In this document: piece by piece, positions 12,021-23,368 of the stretch
How positions within the stretch are numbered: position 1 is the first letter of the stretch
Layout of the letters: every line of letters begins with the position of its first letter
Assembly: GCA_954871525.1 (NCBI GenBank)
Contig: OX940871.1
Span: 23,348,586 to 23,412,585 of the forward strand
DNA: 64,000 nucleotides
Direction: 5' to 3'
DNA from: Parietaria judaica
Taxonomy: Eukaryota > Streptophyta > Magnoliopsida > Rosales > Urticaceae
Translations under genes and position numbers: made by a program
Notes under the pieces: generated by a model
What the model was told of the DNA's origin: nothing
Databases searched by the model: none
Seen by the model: only the letters and a program-made list of their open reading frames with translations

Positions 12021-12394
12021 AGTCATTAGTGTGGCACAAGCAACGCTCTAGCTGATTAACGACAACGGTTACACCCACGATTACAACAATGCAATTATGA
12101 CCATTATGAGGGAATCAAACAGAATTGTAACAACCCATTAAATCTTTTAGCTGATTATATATAGAGGGCTAAAGCCCACGTAAATAGGACCGCACATTTT
12201 TGCACCATCAATACACGCGCAAAAAGGGTTTCATATTGTGGCCGAGTCACTCAAAAAACCAGATTCATTCTCTCGAACACTCATCATTAATGTGATCTAG
12301 TTATAACTGAAAGACCCGAGGTCTAAGGTAATCTAAACTCGGATTACACCAACCGTAACTCAATAATTGCAGAGGCCGATTTTCGACCTCAACA

Positions 12395-13084
12395 ATGTTT
12401 ACCAATCGTGTTCGACGTGGATGGACCCAGATCAATTTATCGTAGACACAGACCCATTTAAATCGTGTTATAATCGTTTCGCGTTTCGTGTCCGGCCCCA
12501 AATTGCCTCACCTAACTTACACCTCATAAAGGAAAATGACGCTAATACCATATATACTGAAGCTAATGTCACTAGAAAATTCTAATAAATCAAGTTTATA
12601 ATTTTAGCATGCGTTATTTTTTTTTTCTTTTTCCAATTTTCTTCATTTATTTATTTATTTTGGTTACATATATATGCATTGCAATATATGTCCAGAGAAC
12701 GCCTACAAATACACACGTCACAAGTACAACATACACATTACATATGACATCCTTTTGTGATGGAGTGACAAAGATATCACAAGAGATCTTTCGAACGATT
12801 TTGGAAATTAAATTAATGGACTGAAAATAGCTATAATAATGTAGATAATAGTAACATTATAAATTCCAAGTACAGGAAATTCAGCAGCGCAGTAGTCCGA
12901 TGTGTAAACAAAACATCACAACTACCTTATAGCATATTATAACGCTTATATAATACTATATATCTATATACATATAGATATGAAGCAAAGAACTAGCATT
13001 TATATAATTATAGATAGCATAATCACAACAACTTCACGTCCTTCACCAACAAGCACAAGGACCAATCTCTTCCAACTTCATTCT
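12395..13084. other. Flank between the retroelement and MFT; no gene seen
   Basis: About 200 bp of moderate GC follow the LTR end, then AT-rich DNA. The last few hundred bases before 13085 are the downstream (3' UTR and terminator) side of the minus-strand MFT gene. No clear polyadenylation signal could be singled out among the many A/T-rich words. Confidence 0.4.
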
Positions 13085-14900
13085 TCAACGGCGCTTGGAG
13101 GCGGGCTCCTTCTGGGCGTTGAAGTAGACGGTGGCGACGGGCAGGCCGAGGTCGAGGTGGCCGGCAAAGAACCGCGTGTTGAAGTTGGCTCGCGAAGGCG
13201 GCTGCTCCACCGGCCCCACAGGCCCCTTCTGCCGGAAAAGCACCAGGATGTAGCGGTGGATCCCCACAGGCGGACGCGGCCCCACGTACGGCAACACCTC
13301 CTTACCTGCACGGCAGAACCGGCAATGTTCATGAGCTCTTCCACCGGAAAATGCACTCTTATTTTCCGCAGGCCCGGCTTAAGGTGTCACAAAATGCCAC
13401 GTGTACTTCCCCTCTCTACACTACACTAAGGGTCCTACATGATCGACACGTGTCAAGAGGATGACACACCAACTATACACGTCGTAGTTGTGTTGTATAG
13501 GACGTAGACACGTGTTGTGTGCTGCGGATGATACGTGTCTCGTTCGATGTGTATGCTGTTTTGGCTTGGTTTGTTTGCATGGAAGTTTGTTTGAATAGAT
13601 CCCCGAGTGATTAAAGAATCAGTACAAGACAAATGACGCATAGGGAAATAGGGAATCAGAAAGCTTGAAAATGCATTGGTTATGCGACACGCAGTGAAGC
13701 TAATTACGTGACACGATGTCGTTAAATATGACATTTAAATGAAAATTCCGAGCTCCATTTACAGCTGTTTCCAAGTGATAGGACTCGAGGGAAACCCTAA
13801 TTAGGGAGATAGTGTGATCATGAGCCAAAAAGGGTTTTGATCACGACAGAGTGTGAAAAACAAGCACGACGCAAAATCTAGACGACGTGCATGTAAGTAT
13901 TCTTTTCAATGAATGTGATCAATTTATATATTTTCATTTTGATCCAATTAAGATGATTAAAAAATCGAAGGATATGTATGTATAGAGAATTTAAAATATT
14001 ATTATATGTCCATAAATTGGCATGCGCATGCAGGAGCATCAAGAGGCAGATTTATAGGACAAGTGAAACTGATCTTGAATAAAAATATTTATATTGTTGT
14101 TATTCTCCATATTAATTCATGAAAGTACTAGACCAACCAATCACATTAATATTCTTACCTCTGTTTGGATTTGTCCCTCCTGGAATATCCACAACAATCC
14201 TGAAATTAAGAAAGAAAGAAAGAAAAAAAAGAAGAAGCTCATTCCTCTATATCTAATAATTAATTAGTTAATATAAGACAAGCATAACATTGAGATCCAA
14301 TCAGTAACATTAATTAAGACATAATAATTACCAGTGAACCCATTCCCGCATGCTGGGCTCACTCGGACTTGGCGCATCTGGATCAGTCATTACCTGCAAG
14401 CATAAATACACAAAAATATGAAGCCAACCTTCTTCAATACAGGATAGATATATAGAATGAACATTTATAATGATCTTGTGCATGCAAATAGTAAATTTAT
14501 CACTTGGGGGTGAAAACCGTGTAAGAATCCGTTTTCACTTAAACAGACCAATTTATTGATATATTTTTAAAATCGGATATTCCGATTCGGTTTTTCAACA
14601 AACCGGAACCGTAGTGAAAGAATGCGAAAACCATAATCAGTCCATGTTTCACCTCTAGCACATGAACATATGAATGAAAGTTATATTAAGAGATTAGAAA
14701 GAGACCAAAGTATAGAGCTCGTCGGAATGGCCGGAGATGACGACTTTGGGAGGAGTTATGGCAATGGAGGGCTTGATGTCGCATCCATTGGTGACGTGCC
14801 TCGACCCGAAGTAGACCGAGACGCTCACCGTCGGAATGAACATGTCAACCACGTCTCCGATCACTCGCCCCACCACCAGAGGGTCCACCGAAGCTGCCAT
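13085..14900 (-). CDS. MFT: MOTHER OF FT AND TFL1 (MFT)-like phosphatidylethanolamine-binding protein
   Basis: Four exons on the minus strand: 14900-14706 (195 nt), 14393-14332 (62), 14199-14159 (41) and 13305-13085 (221). All introns are GT-AG, and the frame is open to a TGA stop, giving 172 aa. Exon sizes 62 and 41 are the conserved middle exons of the FT/TFL1/MFT family. The start MAASVDPLVV matches the family; an in-frame ATG at 14918 is upstream and less likely. Key residues are the anion-pocket motif DPDAP (69-73), the GIHR motif (114-117), and Trp83 in MREW, where FT has Tyr and TFL1 has His. Trp there is the MFT signature. In Arabidopsis MFT acts in seeds in abscisic acid and gibberellin signalling during germination; the same role here is inferred. 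No damage is visible. Confidence 0.96.
13398..13712 (-). promoter_or_regulatory. Cluster of ACGT-core (ABRE/G-box) words in MFT intron 3
   Basis: The 853-bp third intron (13306-14158) carries seven ACGT cores in 315 bp: CACGTG at 13398, the palindrome GACACGTGTC at 13445, ACACGTCG at 13477, GACGTA at 13501, CACGTG at 13509, ACGTGTC at 13533 and ACGTGAC at 13706. ACGTG(T/G)C is the abscisic acid response element core bound by ABI5-type bZIP factors. MFT is a known ABI3/ABI5 target in Arabidopsis. Use as an intronic control region is inference. Confidence 0.5.
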
Positions 14901-15012
14901 GATCAGCTCAATATGCACTCTCTATCTCACACACACACACAAGTGTTTGTCGTTCTTCTTATTTAGTACTCTTATTTTGACGCTGTGAGGACACTGGTTT
15001 GGCTCGCTAGGG

Positions 15013-15022
15013 TTTTTATATG
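15013..15022 (-). promoter_or_regulatory. TATA-like box of MFT
   Basis: The minus strand reads CATATAAAAACCCTAG about 115 bp upstream of the ATG. The AAACCCTA telo-box overlaps its downstream side. Transcription would start near 14985, giving a short 5' leader that includes the GTGTGTG run at 14931-14940. Confidence 0.5.
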
Positions 15023-15052
15023 CGCGTTTTGGCTTGCGAGAGCGAATGAAAA

Positions 15053-15162
15053 TGCATGCAAGAAGGGAAAGAGGGCCCGAGAAAGGGAGTGAAACGACAA
15101 AAGGAGAAGAGAAGAGAACAAGGAAAAAAGAAAGCAAAGGGTGGGGCAGAGAGGGACACGTG
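15053..15162 (-). promoter_or_regulatory. RY motif and G-box in the MFT promoter
   Basis: TGCATGCA at 15053-15060 is a perfect RY repeat, the site of B3 factors such as ABI3 and FUS3. CACGTG at 15157-15162, in the context GACACGTGG, is a G-box/ABRE. Both lie 150-260 bp upstream of the ATG. RY plus ABRE is the arrangement expected of seed- and ABA-controlled genes and fits the known control of Arabidopsis MFT. Occupancy is inferred. Confidence 0.6.
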
Positions 15163-15239
15163 GAGAGAGGAGGTGGGAGGTAAAACCGCCATGGCCTTTC
15201 GTTGGGTCAATCGCGGCCGTTGATTGATGATTGATCATC

Positions 15240-16348
15240 TCTCATGGCAACGGTAAACTGATGATGAGAGAGATGACCTAGGGGTTATAGGGTTTTTACA
15301 TGTAAATGATATAATGACGGTAAATGTATTCAAGTTTATTTGAAATAAAGAGACTTAGAGTGTAGAGTTTGTATCTTTCATTTCTATTTTGTTACTCTAA
15401 TTAGTTTATAGCGACATGTTATCGTATTTCATTTATCTTTATTCTTTATAATAAAACACATATAACAAAACGTGATAAGTGAGAGTCTCATGACGCGTCA
15501 TTATAAATTAACCTGAAAGATGCTCATTAGTTTTGTCTAAATAAAAATACATGTGCCGGTATTGTCTTCGTAAAAATGTATATGTCTCGAGATAAGCATG
15601 AATGGAATAGAGTGGACCCCATTTGAGAAAGGAAACAGAATGCATGAATATGAAATACGTTTCACTTTGGACGTGGTAAAGTAAGTTCAAAGAATGTGTA
15701 GTATACGTATAGTAAAACATAATGTAGTGTATATACAAGCCTCTCCAGCTATTATAGCATTATGTATTAATTAACGCATAATATATTGAGTTGTATCTTA
15801 TAACTACCGCATATACAAACTTATATCAAACAGAGTGCACTCCTCTAATTTCTATATTGGTCTTCTGTATGAAAAGTACGTATGAATATATTATAACACG
15901 GGCGGAGCTTAATGTATATTTGGGCATCGCGTGAAAACAATGTGAAAATATTAAAATAACAGCATTTTTAAAGAAAAAAAATATCTTTATCTAGCTATCA
16001 TTATAATGTTTGATGGATCAATTAGGACATTAAAGAGCATTAAGCCGAATTTGGCAATTTTGTCAAAGTCTCTGTCTTAGGATATATAGTTGAGTTCAAC
16101 TCTTAGGTTAGTCTTAATTTTTATTTATTTATTTTTCTTAATTTTAAGCTTTTCTTTTTGTTTATTCCTTTTCAGTGACTTAAAATATGCATACATTCTT
16201 ATACTCCCTTTTTACATTATTATACATGAAAATATCGATAAATTAATTTTTTTATTTTGGCGTTAAAAATGTATTATAATCTCTTGGATATTTATATTTC
16301 TACCAACAATAAATTTACAATAATACTTTCAAAAATCAAAACGTGACG

Positions 16349-16402
<54 letters not shown>

Positions 16403-16829
16403 GGGTAAGTCATATTTATTTGTCTTTATATATATAAATATGTGTATATATATTTATATATATTACAATTTTATTATTGATTATTGTTACTTGTTGTGAT
16501 CGTCGTTAATTATGTGCTTGTTTGCCTAATATAATTTTTTTATAAAGAAGATTGTTAGACGCTATCTAAATTAAAATCCAAACTCCGCCACGAAATATAC
16601 TACGTATGTTAAAAAGTGTCGTGACTAATGTTAAATATCATTTCTTGGTAGAATTTTGAGTAAAATTATTAGTTAAAAGAAGAATAATGACGATGATCAT
16701 TCGAAAAGTCAGATCATCACGTTACGTCATCCATTGCGACAAAATAATAGTGTTTTAGAGAAAATAAAAGAAAATTCATTAACTAATTGTGGTAACTGGT
16801 AACTACTAACTAATAAGGCTGGTTGGAAG
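15240..16829. other. Intergenic, AT-rich; (TA)n microsatellite at 16357-16399
   Basis: No gene or recognisable transposon is visible. A perfect TA microsatellite of about 40 bp lies at 16357-16399, with further TATATA words to 16465. Confidence 0.5.
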
Positions 16830-17784
16830 CACTGGCGGAGGCACTTGAGCACTAGTGCTCGCACGTGCCTACACTCGGTTTGATAAATTTTTATTACTAG
16901 GTATAGTAGTTGCTATTTTGTTTATAAATTCCGCAATTATTTCTATTAACCTGTACATGACCATAGATAATTCATAATACAATGACGAGAGACAAAGCAC
17001 AACAAAAATTACTTCAATACTCTTGATTTACCAAAACAACCACTTACCTATGCCCACCCTTCTCTGTAATTATAGAGATGAATTAACGTTATTTATATAT
17101 GTGTATGTACATAATCAATAAAATGTTATAATTTATTGTTTATTAAATATTTACGGCATTAAAACCTCATATTTGTATTTTGTTGTAAGTATATCTTAAA
17201 TGTTTGTTTTTGCCGATATATATAAAGATTTAATATTTCATTTTTTGGATAAATTCAATGATGCACTCGATGATCTCAATGGTGTCCATGACGTACTTGG
17301 CAGTGTCGACGATACAGTCGGTCACGAGTATATATCATTGCCACAAAGAACACGAAGTACGTCGTCAACACCGCCGAGTACGTCACCAATAACATCGAAA
17401 ACGCCGAGTGTATCACCGTTACAGCCGAATACGTCATAAATATCGTCGAGACTACTGAGTTTGTTGCCAACACGGCCGAGTACTTTGCAGAAACTTAACG
17501 TTAACTTTAGTTTAGTGAGGAAACTTGAAGTTAAAAAAAAACTTGGGTCTTTGTGCCGCAAAAACAAACATTGATATATGTCTATTGTGACATGAACATG
17601 AGTTGTTTATAATATAACAATTATCTCTTTATTATTATAAAACAAGTAAAAAAAATCTCTCCAAACAGATATTTATTTCTTGGATAATTAAATTTCTTAC
17701 ATTAAAATATATTTTATCTAATTTTTAGTTGCTTAAAGTTTTATACGGTGCTTCACCTGAAACAAAAAGTTGGCTCCGCCACTG
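16830..17784. mobile_element. Non-autonomous hAT-type element
   Basis: The ends are CACTGGCGGAGG on the left and GGCTCCGCCACTG on the right, imperfect inverted repeats of the CAGTGGCGGAGCC kind common in plant hAT elements. Eight-base flanks GTTGGAAG (16822-16829) and GTTGGTAG (17785-17792) match at seven positions, the size expected of hAT target duplications. The 955-bp body encodes no transposase. It contains a degenerate repeat of CGCCGAGTACGTC-like units at about 17355-17490. Confidence 0.75.
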
Positions 17785-17792
17785 GTTGGTAG

Positions 17793-19194
17793 CCATTTTC
17801 AAACATATTTTGATTTTCGCCAAAATATTTTACCAAAGAAGTGATAAAATCTAACTGGTTAATGTTTTGATAATTTTTTTTCTATAATTTTTTTTTCCTT
17901 ATAACTACTTTACGTAGAAAAATAAAATAAAAAGATCTTTTCATTTCGTTTTTTGTTTTCTTTCTTCAAATTATGTAGTTTTCTTAAAAGAAAAAAAATC
18001 ATATTTATGGCAAAAGTACCACAAAATTTCTCATAGTACTCTTAAACTATTTTTTCATGGTAAAAGTTTTGTAAAATTTAAAAATAGTTTTTGTCGTGAA
18101 AAACGGAGAACTTATAATAGGACATTTTAGAACTTTTGGAGTGAAAAAAAAAACAAATTTGGAACTTATAGTAGGACCTGTTATTGATTTTCTAAAATTT
18201 TACCACAATAAAATAAAATTTGGTTTAATTTATTTAAGTACGCTTTGTTAAAAATAACAAACCAAACATATTTTCATTTATCTTTATAAAGATTAATTTT
18301 TTCAAAAAATTAAGCCAAACAAATATTTTATTTTTCTTTTCCGAAAACAGTTCAACAAACTTTTTACCAATTACCTTTTCAAAACACAATTTTAAAAAAT
18401 TTGATAAAATAAAATTGCAAACACAAAATGAAAATGAAAAACGCTTCCAAATGCTACCTTATGTTTCAAAGTTCAAGAAATAGTAATATCCATTTTTTGT
18501 TTCTCGTTTTTTTCCCTGAACCCAATATATCATTTTTGCAGAACATAACACAATTTTGGGGATGGGTCCGAATTTATAATATTATCACCGAGGATGCTAA
18601 CACTGACATCGAGAATTTTCACCCCAAACTCGGTGATCGATATCTCCGATTTCAAGATTAGCATCTTCGAATACGAGAATAGCAACTCTAAATTCGGTGA
18701 TATCGCCCACTTTATTTGATAATATGTCCGAACACAGGAGATCAACGTCAGCGAATAAATATATCAATGATTGGAAATTTGTGGTGTACTACATGTTACA
18801 GAATTTAACCAAAAAATAATACCCTCGCATTTTAACCGTGTCATAATTACAAAAAAATTTGATATGTCCAAACTTGGAGAGATATATTTTTAAAATTCAA
18901 AGATGTTCAATTAGAGGTCATAATTTGCAATTAAAATTTGGTGATGTTCGATCGTTGGTTTATTCAATTACATGTCTCAATTCGCAATTTAATTGTAAAC
19001 GTGGATGTTGAATTACGTGTTTACGTTTAATCGTTGATGTTCAATAATCAAGATATATTTATTACCAATTGTGGGAAGGTTTATAAAAAATCAAATAACA
19101 ATGAAACAATGAAGTATATAAGAAACATACATTAAATAGAAACTAGCATTTCATTTATATCAACAAAAAAAAAAAATCAAGATGGATCCCGTAC
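17793..19194. other. AT-rich intergenic DNA
   Basis: Long A/T runs. One less AT-rich patch at about 18555-18740 repeats words such as TCGGTGAT and GTCCGAA on both strands. No coding similarity is recognised. Confidence 0.45.
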
Positions 19195-19197
19195 CCT

Positions 19198-20160
19198 ATA
19201 AGTTGGAAATATTAAGTCTCCTTCATCATATCTCGGTATAGGCCCTCGAGCCATCAAGATAACCTTTAAAAAATTTATCGGAAAGGCCCATGTTACACTT
19301 TTTGGGTTGCTTCCAAAACTAGAACCGAGCACCGGGATACCATTAGACCGGATAAATAATTAGCAATTTAATGCAACACAACAGTCATTAAATCTAGTCC
19401 CAAAAATAAATAAAGAACCCAATGCATAAGGCCGCACTTGTTTGACGATGACTTTCATTGCGCTTTCTGAACTCAGATAGGGCTTGCCGCCACCAGCAAA
19501 AGGAATTTCCCACATGTCATTCTGGATATCCTCACGGACTTGTTGTACCAATGCGTTGGATTCGTCGACAAAACTTCGACACCGAACACAAATTTTACTA
19601 GTCGGTTCATCTTAAGCTTTCGGAGAAAGGAATCTAAGCCAAACCTTGCGGGAGAAAAGAATTTGGAGCTTCTAGAAAGAGATGTTTAGGAATTTTAGGT
19701 GTGAATTATTTTTTGACAAATGAGCCCTCTATTTATAGTTGAGGTTCATGTCTGCATTTCCTAATAAAAAAAAATATATGTAATCAATCATCATTACTTC
19801 TGATCTTGATTTTCTTCATTTAAAATTAAATTCTTACCCTATAAATGATAATCCGAAATTTAAATAATTTTTAAATAAAATAATCAAAACTCAATTATCA
19901 TGATATGATTTTATTCATATTAATTGTCAAAATATTTCCACATGTACTAAACATAAATACTAATACTTGAATATTCCAATTAGTAAAAATACGTTTTCTC
20001 CTCATCAATTGTCAATCTCATATTAGTAAATAGAATATTGCATTAATGAATAGGATGCATAAAAAAATATTCACGCCATTATTCTTGTAGTCGAAGACTT
20101 GTCTTTTTCTTATTTGCATAATAAGTACCCATTATATATTCTAGACAATTATACTTATAA
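19198..20160 (+). mobile_element. LTR fragment of the same family as the 3431-6160 solo LTR
   Basis: It starts AGTTGGAAATATTAAGTCTCC and follows the inner solo LTR in order: TCATATCTCGGTATAGG, ATAACCTTTAAAAAA, AAAGGCCCAT.TTACACTTT, GAACCGAGCACC, CCCAATGCATAAGGCCG, TGCGCTTTCTGAA, then CCCTCTATTTATAG. About 1 kb of the 2.7-kb LTR is recognisable before the MITE at 20161. No target duplication was found, so it is truncated. Confidence 0.75.
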
Positions 20161-20700
20161 GGGTTAATTTCAGCAAAAAGACCCAACTTATGTTTAAATT
20201 CTCTCCTATGTCCCCAACTTCCATAAATGACGACAATAATACCCAAACTCAGTGTTTGAGAGTTGACCGAGGAAATCTGTCCACGTGGTTGTTAGCATTT
20301 GCCACATGGCAATTGGCTGCCACGTGGCATGTCACGTAATTATTATTTTCTTAAATAATTAAAAAAAATCATGTTTTAAAAATTATTTTTTTAATTTATA
20401 ATTTTTTAAAATTAATTTTTTTTTAAATTAAATTATTTTAAAAAATTAAATTAATTATTTTAGTAATAAACAATAATAAATATTTAAATTTAAATTTAAA
20501 AAATTAATTTTTAAGAAAAAATTATTTAAGAAAAAAATAAGTGGTAGCCAATTGCCACGTGGCAAATGCTAACAACCACATGAACAGACTTCCTCGCTCA
20601 ATTCCAAAACACCAAACTTGGGTATTATTGCCACCATTTTATAGAAGTTGAGTACACAAGAGAGAATTTGACTAAAGGTTAAGTTTTTTTTACCGCTTGT
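20161..20700. mobile_element. MITE with long terminal inverted repeats, Mutator-like
   Basis: The left arm (from GGGTTAATTTCAGC) and the reverse complement of the right arm share AAATTCTCTC, AATAATACCCAA, GTTGTTAGCATTTGCCAC and GGCAATTGGCT in the same order, over about 170 bp. Between the arms lies a ~200-bp A/T-only stretch. There is no coding sequence. Long TIRs beginning GGGTTAATT fit Mutator-like elements. The right edge is uncertain by about 15 bp and no clear target duplication was found. Confidence 0.75.
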
Positions 20701-21393
20701 TGTTGTTGAGAAGCCTTAGAGATAAATCAATAGAGTTCGTAGCCCACAATGTGAAATAAAGTGGACATAAACTACTTCATGTCATACTTTCCTCTCTGAT
20801 ATGATTATTCATCGTGCCTCGAGCACACTATGTAGGCAGGTTTGGAGATTTCAGACTTCACGAAAAGCCTTAATCTCTCTCGACTAATAAAGTTGAGTGT
20901 CACTAAAGAGTACTCCTCCACCTCGTGGTCCCCAAAATCTCATCAAGGCTTGTCCGACGCACATTAAAATCATCGAGACCATACTCATTAATCAATCTTT
21001 GGAATTATGTGAAGATACATCAATAATTTACTATGTCGTGTGACCATACGCAACATGGAGATCTATAAAGAGAAATCGATAACCCATAATATCGATGCAT
21101 GTCCTCGTCGCCTGATCTGCAATAATAATAAATAAAAAAAAGCGAGGAATTAGCACCTAAAAGTATAAAAAACAAACACAGAACTCGGGTTCTTAACAGG
21201 CCTAGAAGTCAGTGATATGATTTCTAATTTCGGGGTTAGACTCACCAACCTTGGACCTTATAACACAGACGTCGAAGAATAGTCCCAGACTTTCAAAATT
21301 AGGGGCTTCCACTACACAATAGAGTAAGTGCGGTAGTGGTGATAAAGAATTTTGCTGATGTAGGTAGCTAGAGCTCTGAGAGATGAAAAGGGT
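20701..21393. other. Moderate-GC sequence, probably transposon remnant
   Basis: Words such as CACTAAAGAGTACTCC and CACCTCGTGGTCCCC resemble, in reverse orientation, the AGTACTCTTTAGTG and GGGGACCACG blocks of the 2.7-kb LTR family. The match is short and weak. No gene is recognised. Confidence 0.3.
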
Positions 21394-21993
21394 TATTGAG
21401 GTATGATTTTGTCTACAAGAATTTATATTGTTACGATAAAATGTAACTCTGTTGTTCAATCATTCGGGCCTCACTAGCCAAAGGCCCAACATTCTCACAA
21501 GCCCAGTCAATTAAGTCAGAGGGAATCATATTTGACCAAGCGACGAAGATCCTCAGCGATGGGGAAGCATGCCGCGATGACTCTCGTCAATGAAGCCTCA
21601 CCGACGAATATCGTCGCCAGCCTATAAGAAGAGCGATGAGAGCGACGATGAGGCGCGTCGTCACCGACGAGGTTATCGTCGCAAGCCCAAGATTACAGCC
21701 ATGGAATTATGGCCATTATGAGGGAATCAAACGCAATTTTAAGAGCTCAATTATGAGGACTTATTTGAATATCTTAGCTGATTGATTATAAATATAGGGC
21801 TAATGCCCATGTATAAAGGATCGCACATTTTTTCACCATCAATACACACAAAAAAAGGGTTTCCCACTGAGGCCCAATCCCTCAACAAACAACCCGACAC
21901 ATTCTTTTGATTTTTTACCTCGAAGGTAAACTAAACTCGAAATTACACTACCCGTAATTCCGTGACTGCGGAGGCCGATTTTGTACCTCAGCA
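21394..21993 (+). mobile_element. LTR copy related to the 9162-12394 LTR
   Basis: It starts TATTGAGGTATGATTTTGTC and ends TTGTACCTCAGCA. It shares GCGACGAAGATCCTC.GCGATGGGGAAGC and ACCGACGAGG-type words with the first half, and GGGAATCAAAC, TCGCACATTTT and GGCCGATTTT with the second half, of the LTR at 9162-12394. Length is 600 bp. Both ends have lost the exact TG/CA match and no target duplication is seen, so this is an old solo LTR or fragment. Confidence 0.7.
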
Positions 21994-22073
21994 ATGGCCA
22001 CCGAGGCGTTTTGGCAAGAGCTAGACAAATTAAGGAGAGAAAGAATGTACTGTAGAGGGCGTTTTGCGACGCC

Positions 22074-22742
22074 TTGCAGTCACAAGAATAATCAAAGAAC
22101 ACAAATAATTATGATCGAGAATATCCTTGATTTATTATGATTCCGAGAGGACCCGGTTTCTTCCGTTTAATAGCTTGTACAATCGAAGACTTACACACTC
22201 TAATTCTTGGGAAATCGAGAACACTATGAATAAGCGAACTCAAGAACTCAAGAATTTATCTCTCAAACTCCCGATATCAATGGTACTCAATAAATTTACA
22301 ACGAGTTTACATACATATTTATAGGCTCGTAGGGTTTCTAGATTGTTCCCACGAATTGTGCTAGGGTTTCCTTCTTTCTTGCTATGATTGTTGTTGACCT
22401 TCCTTATTTACATTGGATATCCCACGAAATCCTCAACTGAATGAACCAACTTCCCTCTTTTCTTGCGATCTCGAATAGCTTCCTCTTTTAAATTCAGTTG
22501 GGTTTTCCCGATGAGACTCCTCTTCGACGAGCCTTTGCTCAATGCGCTTCCTTATCGCGATAAGGTCCTGCTCCCCGATAGGCTTTGTTCATTGTGGGCT
22601 TCATCGCTATTGGGCCTTAAGCTGCTCTATCTTTTTGATGGGCTTAGAATCTTTAAGTGGCCTTGCTTCCATTCTTTGTCGTTTGCACATGAAACGACAT
22701 CCGTAGTGTTGAGGGATGATTCGACAGAATCTGACCTTAACA
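22074..22742 (-). mobile_element. 3' LTR of a second Tat-type element (minus orientation)
   Basis: On the minus strand the LTR starts TGTTAAGGTCAGATTCTG at 22742. A TATA box CCTATAAATATG lies at about 22316-22327. The outer end is not sharply defined; TGCAG at 22074 is a candidate edge. The polypurine tract at 22743-22761 marks it as the 3' LTR. The flank 21994-22073 between the two LTRs is short and unclassified. Confidence 0.6.
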
Positions 22743-22761
22743 GTTAGTCCCCCATTTTATC
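22743..22761 (-). other. Polypurine tract of the second Tat-type element
   Basis: The minus strand reads GATAAAATGGGGGACTAAC immediately before TGTTAAGG, nearly the same as the tract at 9143-9161. Confidence 0.7.
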
Positions 22762-23176
22762 AAGTGTGAAACAGTTGGTAAAATGAATTTGAAGTTGTTT
22801 CCTGATAAAGTACCTCCCGAAGAGGTACTTTTGCGATGAGGTATATCTTCGATGAGGTCGTATACTCGAAGAGCTCATGTTCTCGAAGAGGTTGTACTAT
22901 CGAAGAGCTCGTGTCCTTCCGAAGACTCTTCCAATTCCTGAGTGCGAATCTCCGAGCGCGAGTTTCCATGTAGTTCTGATTCGGCGTGCTTCTCCAGGAT
23001 GTCAAATCTCATCGATCGATGTCAATCCCTCAGCATTAAATGTGGGGTTTTCTCGCACTCGAGTGCTTTTGGGTTTCGCAACGACTCTCTCGATCTCCAC
23101 CGTTGATTGATTTCCCTCGCTTCGACCCTGGACCGTCAGATCCAAACATGCCCTTTCATCTTCGGAGGATTTTCTT

Positions 23177-23184
23177 CTATAAAT
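23177..23184 (+). promoter_or_regulatory. TATA box of the antisense gene
   Basis: TTCTATAAATTCGAATCTCG lies about 185 bp upstream of the ATG at 23369. The same context, TTCTATAAATTCGAGGTGG, precedes the antisense gene of the 36713-50811 element. This supports a promoter separate from the LTR. Confidence 0.6.
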
Positions 23185-23368
23185 TCGAATCTCGCCCTTG
23201 ACTCAGACACTTTGTTTTCCACAACCTTCCCAAAAGCTCTCTGCGATTTCCTTTCTTGAAAACTTTCCTCCCTTCAAGATCTTCAAACTTCATCTTTCAT
23301 TCTCTCGCCGCCGGTGAAAGATGTCTAAGCCTGGAAGAATCTTCAAGACTTGATCTCCCAAGTCTATC

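Larger units (their letters stand above)
9162..12394 (+). mobile_element. 3' LTR of a Tat-type Ty3/gypsy element, interrupted by a nested gypsy element
   Basis: The LTR starts TGTTGAGGTACG and ends CGACCTCAACA, giving matching inverted ends. Taking out the nested element at 9489-12020 and one AGTCA copy leaves about 700 bp. The second part contains TATATATAGAGGGC near 12158 and ends with a region that matches the separate LTR copy at 21394-21993 (both have ACCATTATGAGGGAATCAAAC, the run from GACCGCACATTTT or GATCGCACATTTT, and GAGGCCGATTTT). The rest of this element (5' LTR, gag, pol) is not in the window. Confidence 0.75.

Noticed and set aside
13078..13429. Long open frames in other registers and on the plus strand over MFT exon 4
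   Set aside because: They overlap the conserved MFT exon 4 frame and have no family similarity.
14901..14918. Alternative MFT start six codons upstream (MHIELI)
   Set aside because: Family proteins begin MAASVDP; the extra residues are not conserved and lie in the leader.
15016..15238. Minus-strand open frames upstream of MFT
   Set aside because: Low-complexity Ser/Leu/Phe-rich peptides from the CT-rich promoter strand; no protein similarity.
21994..22120. ATGGCCACCGAGGCGTTTTGG open frame after the LTR at 21993, as a gag start
   Set aside because: Short, no primer binding site between LTR and ATG, and no gag domain follows.
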